A stretch of DNA of 28,234 nucleotides from Priapulus caudatus (Eukaryota > Priapulida > Priapulimorpha > Priapulimorphida > Priapulidae), in assembly GCF_000485595.1 (NCBI RefSeq), contig NW_014577218.1, positions 139,095 through 167,328 on the forward strand, in the 5' to 3' direction. Made by a program: the position numbers and the translations under genes. The notes under the pieces were generated by a model. It had not been told where the DNA came from. It made no database searches and was given only the letters and a program-made list of their open reading frames with translations. Shown here piece after piece: positions 20,430 to 27,981 of this stretch (position 1 is its first letter; the number at the start of each line of letters is the position of its first letter).

Positions 20430-21060
20430 CATGAGGGTTGTGTGTTATATCATGCTCATGACTTCAATAGAACACAAGGATTGTGTGCTCTATCATACTT
20501 CTGGCTTCAATAGAACACAGGGATTGTGTGCTCTATCCTACTTCTGGCTTCTCAATAGTAAAACACAGGGATTGTGTACTAGTCATTACATTCTGGCGTT
20601 CAAGATAACACAAGGATGGTGTGCTCTATCAAGTTCTGAACTTCAGTAGCACACAGGGACGTGTGCCCTGCTATACATACTTCGGCTTGCAATAGAACAA
20701 GCAGGGATTGGTGTGCTCTATCAATACTTCTAGGCGCTTCATAGGACACAGGATCGTGCTCTATCATACTTCTGGGCATTCAAGTAGCGACACAGTGGAT
20801 CGTGGTGCTCTATATCATACTTCTGCTTCAATAGCCGACACAGGGATTGTGTGCTCTATCATACTTCTGGCTTCAATAGAACACAGGGATTGTGTGCTCT
20901 ATCATACTTCTGGCTTCAATAGCACACAGGGATCGTGTGCTCTATCATACTACTGACTTCAGTAGCACACAGGGATTGTGTGCTCTATCATACTTCTGGC
21001 TTCAGTAGCACACAGGGATCGTGTGCTCTATCATACATCTGACTTCAGTGAAGCACAGAA
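20430..21060. repeat. 43-bp minisatellite derived from the FBXL7 C-terminal codons
   Basis: About 14 head-to-tail units. On the plus strand the consensus words are ACACAGGGATTGTGTGCTC and TATCATACTTCTGGCTTCA. Read on the minus strand, the FBXL7 strand, a unit contains codons for IEHTIPVFY followed by a stop. The last codons of FBXL7, immediately next to the array, encode IEHTNPAFY and stop. A unit and the coding end match at about 25 of 31 positions. Several units contain a perfect 7-bp inverted repeat, AGCACAC/GTGTGCT. Units between about 20560 and 20830 carry scattered single-base indels. Confidence 0.85.
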
Positions 21061-21095
21061 CATCATGCTATCAGTGTGCTATCAGCATGACAAGT

Positions 21096-21510
21096 TCAGT
21101 AGAATGCAGGATTCGTGTGTTCTATAAAACACTGCTTGCAGAAGCGCTTGACAGTCTTGTACGCATCCGCGCTCAGATTGCACTCCTGTATATTCAGCTG
21201 CAGCAACGCGCGACAGTAATACGCCAACAGTATCACTCCCTTGTCCGTCACCAGGCCGCATGCCCGGATGCTGAGCTTGCGCAGTGCGGGGCAGCGCTGC
21301 GCCAGAGCCTCCACCCCCGCGTCGGTGACGTCACACTTGCCGATGTCCAGCGAGCGTAGACGTGGGCAGTTGTCGGCGAGGGTGAGTAGGCCGTGGTCGC
21401 TGACGGCTTCGCAGCCTCGCACGTTTAGGTAGCGCAGCTTTGCGCAGTGGCGGGCGATGTACTCGACGCCCACATCGCTCACCTTCTCACACTTGGCCAT
21501 GCTGAGGTAC
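21096..21510 (-). CDS. FBXL7: FBXL7-like, last exon (C-terminal leucine-rich repeats)
   Basis: Acceptor TTTGCAG|G at 21511/21510; stop TGA at 21098-21096. The exon encodes 137 residues of repeated LRR units of the cysteine-containing F-box type (LRYLNVRGCEAVSDHGL, LRSLDIGKCDVTDAGV, LRKLSIRACGLVTDKG, LLQLNIQECNLSADAY), ending CKQCFIEHTNPAFY. The IEHTNPAF-type tail and the preceding KRFCK-C segment are hallmarks of FBXL7 in animals. The first codon is completed across the splice (AG|G = R), giving R-YLSMAKCEKVSD. The end of the exon is copied in the adjacent 43-bp array. The reading frame is clean. Confidence 0.92.
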
Positions 21511-21543
21511 CTGCAAACACGGTGGGACGACGTCGTGTTAAGC

Positions 21544-21772
21544 CAGTGCTTCTTAAATTAATTCGGTGTCATTCACCCTCGAGTCTTCATCACAAAATTT
21601 CTTTCACCCCGTGATTAAACTTCCTTGTGTTTTTCACTCTATTTTCATTCACCCCCAAAATAATTTCATTCACTCGCAACTAAACTTCCTTATGTTTTTC
21701 ACCCATTTTCGTTCACCCCAAAATAATTTCATTCACATTTGGGTGAATCATTCACCAGTTTAAGAAGCACTG
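21544..21772. mobile_element. hAT-like MITE in FBXL7 intron
   Basis: The ends are inverted: CAGTGCTTCTTAAATT on the left and CAGTGCTTCTTAAACT when the right end is read on the minus strand. The flanking octamers TGTTAAGC and GTTTAAGC agree at 6 of 8 bases. The interior contains repeats of TTTCATTCACCCCCAAAATAA-like words, so the copy is longer (229 bp) than its relative at 23375. Confidence 0.8.
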
Positions 21773-22461
21773 GTTTAAGCGATAGTTGACAATGTTTGAC
21801 GTCGGTCAAGCTAGTGTCGCCATTGTCTCCCTTAGGTCCTAATAAGGTTCACGAGTAGATGCACCAACAGGGTGTCTTCGTTGGCTATGTGCCACGCTCG
21901 CACGTGGCGCCACCTATCGGGGTTAGACAGGTCGTTTTTAATGCAGTAAAAAGAAGGGGAACAACGCCTTGAGGGAACTACCTGTCGTAGGAAGGCGCGC
22001 TCTAATTGCTGGAAATTGGACCGATTACGTAATCGGATAATTGGCACACTGGTTTTCGAAAGTTGTGCAGTTGAGGAAATAGATTAAAGTGTGGACTTCC
22101 GTCAAGCTAGGGCGCGTGAGGGTTTTACGATAATATAATGGGTTTACCCAGGTCGGGTTTAATCGAGTCTGTTGTTTGGGGGACCGGACGTCCCTACCGA
22201 AAAGCAATTGAAAAATATGGATAAAAACAAATCATTATTATTCATTTCCCTATCAGATATTACTCCTGACAATACGTGTAATACAATATGAAATTAAAAT
22301 AAACGACTAAGTCATCGAAACAGATATGCATGAAACATACATGAAAAAATTTGCAAATGTGTATGAAAAAATGGTACATCATTTTATTTAAATTATTGTT
22401 TTTTTGGGGTTTGTTTGTTTTATTGTTTTATTATTTGTTTTTTTAAATGTTTTTCACTTAC
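21773..22461 (-). other. FBXL7 intron, otherwise empty
   Basis: Intron sequence between the last two exons. No element ends beyond the MITE at 21544-21772 were recognised; T-rich sequence at 22381-22460 lies just inside the donor end of the intron. Confidence 0.6.
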
Positions 22462-22599
22462 CTGAGATTGGATCCAAGCTTGGAGAGTTCCCTGAGTGTG
22501 AAGTCGGTGAGTCTGTGGCAGTCACACAGGCTGATCTCTCTCAGCATGCAGCAGTTCATTGCCACGTGCTGCACGCCGACGTCCGTCAGCCTCGTACAC
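22462..22599 (-). CDS. FBXL7: FBXL7-like LRR exon (third of four)
   Basis: Acceptor AACACAG|G at 22600/22599 and strong donor CTCAG|GTAAGT at 22462. Encodes (R)CTRLTDVGVQHVAMNC, then CMLREISLCDCHRLTDFTL and RELSKLGSNLR: nearly two LRR units, collinear with FBXL7. It enters after one base of a codon and leaves with two, matching both neighbours (138 bp). Confidence 0.9.
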
Positions 22600-22639
22600 C
22601 TGTGTTACACGCAAACACGCGCAGGTTTTAATGAGAGTA

Positions 22640-22745
22640 TACACACATGCACGCACGCACGCACGCATACACGCGCGCGCACACGCACGCATGTACGCAC
22701 ACACACACGCACACGCGCACGCACACACACACACACATATATATT
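22640..22745. repeat. (CA)n/(CGCA)n microsatellite in FBXL7 intron
   Basis: CACACGCACG words passing into CACACA and then ATATAT/ATACATAT. Confidence 0.9.
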
Positions 22746-22860
22746 TATATACATACATATATATGCTCGCACGCCCGTAAGCCCACACGTGGTCAGCCAG
22801 ACAGAATAGTTTCGCCATTGATTGTCGATACGTATTATATACGAGTCGAGTAGTAATCAC

Positions 22861-23035
22861 CTGCGAAGGTAGAGTCTCGTCAGCTGCTGACAGTGCAGAG
22901 CTATCGTCTTCAGTCCGGCATCATCAAGCAGGTAGCAATCGGTCATATCCAGGTTGGTGAGGTATATCTGCTTACCTGGCTGTAGCGATGCCGTGTCGCC
23001 ATCTGGTGGCGAGAGGTGCGACACTGCAGAGCAGC
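22861..23035 (-). CDS. FBXL7: FBXL7-like LRR exon (second of four)
   Basis: Acceptor GCGCCACAG|GC at 23036/23035 and donor CGCAG|GTGATT at 22861. Encodes CSAVSHLSPPDGDTASL, then QPGKQIYLTNLDMTDC, YLLDDAGLKTIALHCQQL and TRLYLRR. The GKQI..LDMTDC..L-DDGL..IA.HC segment is strongly FBXL7-like. The exon contains an internal string CCAGGTAAGCAG, a donor-like match that is part of the conserved PGKQ codons. It enters in phase 1 and leaves in phase 2, consistent with its neighbours. Confidence 0.9.
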
Positions 23036-23374
23036 CTGTGGCGCAAATAGAAATGTTTGCGGTAATAATTGTGTCGTTGATGCCATTGTCAGCGATAGAA
23101 AACTAACAAAAACAATTTATTTATTAATGATAATCGTATACAAGCGCGCACGCACACACACCACATACAACCATCTATTTGACTTGCGCACGTAGAGCTG
23201 TCATCTTTGCAGCACATCTGACAGCATACCGAATTCGCTCTTCCCAAATTTACTTCACACGCCATCGCCAAGCCGTATGTAGTGCAAATGCAATATACGT
23301 GAGTAGACAGCCCGAAATCCTCCCCATGAGTATGATGACATCAGGAATGGCATAATATAGACGATATATTAGAC
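23036..23374 (-). other. FBXL7 intron stretch, no recognised feature
   Basis: Intron sequence with a short CA run near 23145-23165; nothing else recognised. Confidence 0.5.
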
Positions 23375-23510
23375 ACGTGCTTCTTAAACTCGTGAATGGT
23401 TCACCCACGGGTGAATGAAATTATTTTGGGGGAAATTTAGTCGCAGGTGAATAAAATTTTGTGATAAAAACTCGAAGTTAAATGACACTGAAATAGTTTA
23501 AGAAGCACTG
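23375..23510. mobile_element. hAT-like MITE with perfect 8-bp target duplication
   Basis: TATTAGAC at 23367-23374 and again at 23511-23518 flanks the element. The right end read on the minus strand is CAGTGCTTCTTAAACTA; the left end carries GTGCTTCTTAAACT with its first bases changed. It is in the opposite orientation to the related copy at 21544-21772. An 8-bp duplication fits the hAT superfamily. Confidence 0.85.
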
Positions 23511-23525
23511 TATTAGACGATATTA

Positions 23526-23591
23526 TCAGGAGTGAATATTAATAGATAATATTAATAATAATAATAATAATCTATTATTATTTACTCCTGA
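23526..23591. mobile_element. Fold-back hairpin element 10 (TCARGAG family), 66 bp
   Basis: The left arm is TCAGGAGTGAATATTAATAG; the right arm read on the minus strand is TCAGGAGTAAATAATAATAG. Flanked by TATTA at 23521-23525 and 23592-23596, a perfect 5-bp duplication. It sits 15 bp from the hAT-like MITE, in the FBXL7 intron, and has an (ATA)n interior. Confidence 0.8.
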
Positions 23592-23641
23592 TATTATCAT
23601 AATTATAGACGGTTATATTAGTATATATTATGACACTCCTG

Positions 23642-23722
23642 ACGCCATGAGACAATGTGGTAGATTCAGATGACATCATGAGACGCTGTGTTAGACTCAG
23701 ATGACATCATGAGACGCGGTGG
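23642..23722. repeat. 36-bp tandem repeat, about 2.3 units
   Basis: A unit containing CATGAGACGCTGTG and TTAGACTCAGATGACAT repeats, the last partial copy reaching the donor of the first LRR exon. Confidence 0.7.
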
Positions 23723-23731
23723 TGAACCCAC

Positions 23732-23959
23732 CTGTTACGTTGAGCCTCTCTAGCACGTCACAGCGCGTGACTAGCTGGTACATGGCAGCGTTACTGATAG
23801 TTTTACACCCTATGATCGTAAGCTGTCTCAGCTCTGGACATCTAGCCGCCACCAGGGCGAGCCCCGAGTCGGTGAGTCGGTCGCAGCAGGAGAATGTGAT
23901 TTCTGTCGACGGGTGAGACACACGTTCGGCGTGGCCTGCATGAGTCTGTTGGTCAGTAC
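23732..23959 (-). CDS. FBXL7: FBXL7-like LRR exon (first of four), with a one-base frameshift
   Basis: Acceptor TGTAG|GTACTG at 23960/23959; donor AACAG|GTGGGT at 23732. It starts VLTNRLMQATPNVCL, the segment that follows the F-box in FBXL7 (family pattern VLT-RL-Q-TPNVCL). The frame is then lost between 23903 and 23914. The +1 frame resumes with EITFSCCDRLTDSGLALV, AARCPELRQLTIIGC, KTISNAAMYQLVTRC and DVLERLNVTG. The exon is 228 bp, but splicing phases on both sides require 3n+1, so exactly one base is missing. This is a true mutation or, more likely, a sequence error close to the noisy block upstream. Confidence 0.82.
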
Positions 23960-24316
23960 CTACACATATATACAATAGTAACATACCTACACATATGTAC
24001 AATAGTAACATACCTACACATATATACAATAGTAACATATCTACACATATAATAATACAATAGTAACATACCTACACATATATACAATAGTAACATATAG
24101 TAAAATATATACACAATAGTAATATACCTACACATATATACAATGATTAATTATACCTACAATCGATACATTAGTTAACATACCGTACACATAATATACA
24201 ATGAGTAATATATTACACGATAATACAATAGTAACATTACGTACACATATATACCAGAGCATAACATACCTACACATATATACAAAGTAGAACATTTACC
24301 TAACACATATAGTAAA
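23960..24316. repeat. 27-bp minisatellite, copy B
   Basis: Units such as CATACCTACACATATATACA with AATAGTAA, period 27, about 12 copies, increasingly irregular above 24100. The same minisatellite is at 27412-27605. On the minus strand it reads as repeated MLLLYICVG, a repeat artefact. Confidence 0.9.
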
Positions 24317-25010
24317 TAATATATTAATACAGGTCAGCTGGGAAGCGCTTGGGTGGCAAGTGAAGCATTAAAAGCGTATATGTATGTTACTAAGTTACTA
24401 ACAATGCCTCTTGCTGTTACTACTACGTACTACTACTGCTGCCTGCTGCTGCTGCTTGCAACTACTGCTTACTGCTTACTGCCACTGCTACTCGCACTGT
24501 ACTGCGGGATAAAACATAAACCAATTCACAAAATAAACACGGGACAAAATCACGCAAGAATTCACACGTTGGCCTCAAAATTGCATTCTAGCCGCTTGCG
24601 CGACATCGCGCGCGTGGCGCGCGTCGTGTGCGTACGTGGTCACGTTCTGTCGTGTGCGGTGCCGTGACAGTGCGTTGCGGTGCGAACGTGCTGTGTGCGT
24701 GCGTCGTGCTCAACTCTAGCGCCTATCCAGGCGATGCGTCTTGTCTCTGATGACGATGCTTGCTCTCCACAGGTGCGGATGCACATGAGCCGCTGCACCT
24801 GTGGACAGTACGGCCGGCGACACACAGCTCGGTCCCCGCTCGTCAGTGTGAGCAGAGCACCTCACGGACGACAGCGCGTCGCGTTCAGCTGACGGAAGTA
24901 ACAGGCTCGACCGGGCGCTTGTTGCTGCCCCGCGCCGCCGTCGCCGCCGCCGCTCCCGCTTCAATCGCCTGCTAGACCGGTGTCCGTCACGACAGGGCGC
25001 GCCATGAGTG
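24317..25010 (-). pseudogene. FBXL7: Error-rich second copy (copy B) of the F-box exon and flank
   Basis: This sequence follows 27606-28234 base for base but with many one-base insertions and deletions and few substitutions. For example, copy A has GATGACGATGCTGCTCCAC where copy B has GATGACGATGCTTGCTCTCC. The exon part (about 24713-25010) reads in pieces as TACYFRQL, CRRP/AGRTC-like remnants and HPHLWRASIVIRD. The donor GAG|GTGAGC is reduced to GAG|TTGAGC. It nevertheless lies at the place in the gene order where the F-box must be, between the N-terminal exon and the LRR exon. An uncorrected-read patch of the same locus as copy A is the simplest reading; a decayed duplicate is the alternative. 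Confidence 0.75.
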
Positions 25011-25194
25011 TCTCGGCCCTTCGGAGCATCGAGGAGGACGTCGTGGTAGAGACCAGCGGCGCGCGAGCCGCGAGAGACTCCGTGACGCACTCGGCATGCG
25101 CCTAGTCGCCGCGGCCATCGCCCGCGCTCGCCCCGCGACGTCGAGTCGGCCGCTATACGAGGACGTCTCTGTGGTCGCGGGTTGTCGGCGGGGT
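24997..25194 (-). CDS. FBXL7: Likely continuation of the FBXL7 N-terminal exon towards the F-box, frame disturbed
   Basis: Downstream of the in-frame stop at 25195-25197, an adjacent frame stays open and reads PRRQPATTETSSYSGRL and DVAGRARAMAAATRRM. The original frame then resumes as ESLAARAPLVSTTTSSS and MLRRAETLMARPVVTDTG, which leads into the start of the F-box block (compare GQQAMKAAAAA in the clean copy at 28234). Two opposite frame changes within about 130 bp, next to a demonstrably noisy segment, suggest a single continuous exon with sequence errors. No splice sites are needed to join the parts. I infer this; it is not proven. Confidence 0.45.
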
Positions 25195-26935
25195 CTAAGG
25201 AGCGCCGCGGGGGGAGGGGGGAGCATTCGCGGCGCGTCGCGGCTGCGGTTTACGCCTGCTCGACCGCGCTTCCGCGATGACCGACTCTGACTCCCCCCGC
25301 CGGGCCTCGCAGTGGCCATTCCGTGATGATTCCGGCTCCCCCCGCCGGGCCTCATGATGGCCATTCCGTAATGATTCCGGCTCCCCCCGCCGGGCCTCAT
25401 GATGGCCATTCCGCAATGACTCCGGATCCCCCCGCCGAGTCTCGCAGTGGCCATTCCGCAATGACTCGGGATCCCCCCGCCGAGCCTCGCAGTGGCCATT
25501 CCGCAATGACTCGCGACTCGCCGCGAGGTGGCGCTCCGAGTGAAATCCATTCGCCAACCGTCCGTTTGCGAGCCGTCCGTTAGGTGGCGCCCCCTCGCGC
25601 TCTCTTGCCTCCGGTGGCGCCCCCTCACTGTCTTCCACCTCCCACGGCCCGCTCTCCAGTACAAGCGACTTTCTCTCCTCCTCAGTCATCTGGTCATAGT
25701 TGACGTGTAGCTGATCGCCATTCGGCATCACTATCTTACATCCCCCATCGTAAGCGGGAGCGTAAGGAATGCTCCCTCCTCCACCGGGATGCGGGCCCAC
25801 TTCCGGCCACATGTCCGGCGGGCGCGACCACGCGTCGTCCGTGTCGCTATCCCCGTACTCCCACAGGAACGCGTCCGGTTCCCGCGGCGACGAACTGCCG
25901 TCCGCGTGCGACAGCGAACCGGGATAGGGAGAATTCATTCCGGCTCTTCCCGAATGTCTCGCGGCGGCGGCGGCGGGATAGGGAGTGCCCTTGCCGCTCG
26001 CAGCGATCGGGGAAGGACGGGAGAGCTTGGGCGCGAGGCTGGGTCGCAGTGAGACGTAATCGGACCCGTTCTCCTGGTGGAACTCCGCCTGTATGACAAT
26101 GCGCTGTTCACTCCCACTGGCGGCAGCGGCAGATGTTCTGTGACTTCCGCGAACGCCGTTCTGTGTTGGTCCCGGCTTTACACTCAAGCCGTTCCGAGAA
26201 CCGTTCCGAATGTTCATCGGGCTGTTCACGCTGTTCACGGAACTCACGATGTTCCTGCCGCTCATCGGACTATTGACATTGTTCAGCGAATTCGAGCCGC
26301 TCCTGGCGTTTATTGGGCTGTTGAGGTTGTTCACGGAACTTGCGTTGTTGTTCCGGCCATTAACCTGGAGGGCGCTCTCGCTGCGACCCACGTGACCCTG
26401 CCCGCTGACGTCACCGTTCGACGCTTGCTGGCAGGTGGGTCGGCCATGTTGATCGCTCTGTCCGCGCGCATCCACCAGGTTCCACTCGTTGGCGCTATCC
26501 TCTGTCTCCTCGTCCCGACCGCGAGACGACGCCAGCGCCCCCGTGCGGTCCGCCACTCGCCTGCACTCGTCGGCGGGGTCACGCGACGGGCAGTGGTGCT
26601 GGTTGGGCGAGCAGGGCATCTTGCGACAGTGATCGCGCTGCGCCGGCGAGCGGGGCGCCCCCCGGCGGCCGTTCAGCCGCATCTGCCGAAGCTCCTGTAT
26701 GCTGCCGCTCTCCAGCGCACCGTTAGAGGTCGCCGCCAGGCGGCGCTGCTGCGGGAGATCGCGCTGCGACTGTGAGATGTACGCAGGGTGGTGCACGCTG
26801 AGATGAGAGTGATGAGGATGAGGATGAGGATGAGGATGCTGAGCGGGGCCGTCGCTGCCGCTGTGGTCCTCGCTGCCGCTCGTACTCACGCCTCCGCTAG
26901 ACGCATGCTTGTCCCTCGCTTCGTTCACCGGACAC
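25195..26935 (-). CDS. FBXL7: FBXL7-like large N-terminal exon, disordered and repetitive
   Basis: Acceptor CATGCTTGCAG|G at 26936/26935; the frame is open for about 580 codons to a stop at 25195-25197 that probably reflects a sequence error. The protein is low-complexity. It begins ARDKHASSGGVSTSGSEDHS, comparable in character with the Ser/Gly-rich start of FBXL7. A His-Pro run (HPHPHPHPHHSH) follows, then Asn/Ser repeats (NNLNSPINARSGSN, NNVNSPMSGRN, NSVNSPMNIRNG), and a more conserved-looking island, CKIVMPNGDQLHVNYDQMTE. Last come five copies of a 15-residue repeat of the type PESLRNGHCEARRGD (about 25290-25520). Long disordered N-termini occur in invertebrate FBXL7 proteins, but this part was assigned by position and phase, not by similarity. 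It could belong to a separate minus-strand gene. Confidence 0.65.
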
Positions 26936-27038
26936 CTGCAAGCATGAATAGCAGACGGTGTGTATGTGTCACTGACTATACAAGTAATAAGATATACACA
27001 GTTATTTTAGACGTGTGGTCATGATTATTTCTACCTAC

Positions 27039-27177
27039 CTTCGTTGACTACCTCCCGTGCCGTTGACTATGTTTATAGGGGCCCTTCGCCTAATGGGGCG
27101 CCCCCTATTGTCCATCTGTCGACATGATAGAGTCTCGATAAAGTTGTCACTAACCGCCTCCTGTTTCCAGGCATGCT
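27039..27177 (-). CDS. FBXL7: Candidate upstream exon of the FBXL7-like gene
   Basis: The acceptor is excellent (TTTTTGTTGCATTGCAG at 27178) and so is the donor (CGAAG|GTAGGT at 27039/27038). The 139-bp exon leaves two bases of a codon (AG) that are completed by the first G of the 26935 exon, keeping the large frame open: GGSQR-R-CPVNEARD. An in-frame ATG at 27115-27113 could be the translation start, giving MDNRGRPIRRRAPINIVNGT. If the exon is internal, the upstream codons (HAWKQEAVSDNFIETLSC) would also be used. No homologue is recognised; support comes from splice signals and phase. Confidence 0.5.
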
Positions 27178-27238
27178 CTGCAATGCAACAAAAATATTGA
27201 TGTATTTCAGAAATATGGTGCTGTTCGCCGCACGTACA

Positions 27239-27268
27239 CAAGGTGCGAGGGAGAGAGGGGGGGGGGGA
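27239..27268. repeat. GA-rich tract with G-run
   Basis: GAGGGAGAGAGG followed by a run of about 9 G; it lies in the intron upstream of the 27177 acceptor. Confidence 0.7.
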
Positions 27269-27411
27269 GAATAGGGAAAGACGAATATAAAAGGAGAATT
27301 CGTGTAAGATTATCTTGCTTACCTTGTGGAATTTGGAACATAAATAATAGGTATATAGGATAAATAACAAGGATAATATAAATATCGACAAGATAGATAG
27401 CTGGATAGATA

Positions 27412-27605
27412 ATACACAATAGTAATATACCTACACATATATACAATATTAATATACCTACACATATATACATTAGTAACATACCTACACATATATACAA
27501 TAGTAATATATCTACACGTATATACAATAGTAACATACTTACACATATATACCAGAGTAACATACCTACACATATATACAAGAGTAACATACCTACACAT
27601 ATAGT
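27412..27605. repeat. 27-bp minisatellite, copy A
   Basis: Seven fairly regular units of the same 27-bp sequence as at 23960-24316. It is part of the larger duplicated segment that includes the F-box exon. Confidence 0.9.
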
Positions 27606-27675
27606 AAAATATATAAATACAGGTCAGCTGGAAGCGCTTGGGTGGCGTGAAGCATTAAAAGGTATATGTATGTTT

Positions 27676-27705
27676 ACTAAGTTACTACAACTGCTCTTGC
27701 TGTTA

Positions 27706-27742
<37 letters not shown>

Positions 27743-27787
27743 AACTACTGCTACTGCTACTGCCACTGCTACTGCTACTGCTACTGC
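27676..27787. repeat. (CTA)n/(CTG)n trinucleotide tract
   Basis: CTACTACTA, then CTGCTGCTG, then CTACTGC words. It is intronic, and is repeated with indels at 24413-24505. Confidence 0.9.
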
Positions 27788-27981
27788 GGGATAAACATAA
27801 CCAATCACACAATAACACGGACAAAATCACAGAAGAATTCACACGTTGGCCTCAAATTCACTTCTAGCGCCTTGCGCGCGGGCGCGCGCGCGTGTGCGCG
27901 TTCGTGTGCGTACGTGTGTGTCTGTGTGCGTGCGTGCGTGCGTGCGTGCGTGCGAACGTGCGTGTGCGTGCGTGTGCTCAC

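Larger units (their letters stand above)
21096..27177 (-). other. FBXL7: FBXL7-like gene span (exons listed separately)
   Basis: FBXL7 is the substrate receptor of an SCF (SKP1-CUL1-F-box) E3 ubiquitin ligase: the F-box binds SKP1 and the leucine-rich repeats choose the target. The deduced exon order on the minus strand is 27177-27039, 26935-25195 running into a damaged F-box block at 25194-24713, 23959-23732, 23035-22861, 22599-22462 and 21510-21096. Phases agree at each junction (AG|G, ACAG|GC, CGCAG|G, CTCAG|G) apart from a one-base loss in the first LRR exon and several indels in the F-box block. I matched the LRR part to the FBXL7 family from memory; it ends in the family's conserved tail. 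The 5' end of the gene (promoter, any earlier exon) is not identified. A second, clean copy of the F-box exon lies out of order at 27982-28234. Confidence 0.75.

Noticed and set aside
20430-21060. Possible CRISPR-like array
   Set aside because: Units are contiguous with no variable spacers, and the host is a eukaryote; it is a minisatellite.
23953-24135. Repeated MLLLYICVG peptide as a membrane protein
   Set aside because: It is the translation of a 27-bp intron minisatellite (9 codons per unit) and recurs at 27207-27600.
25096-26775. Several plus-strand frames opposite the large FBXL7 exon
   Set aside because: Shadows of the minus-strand coding and of its 45-bp repeats.
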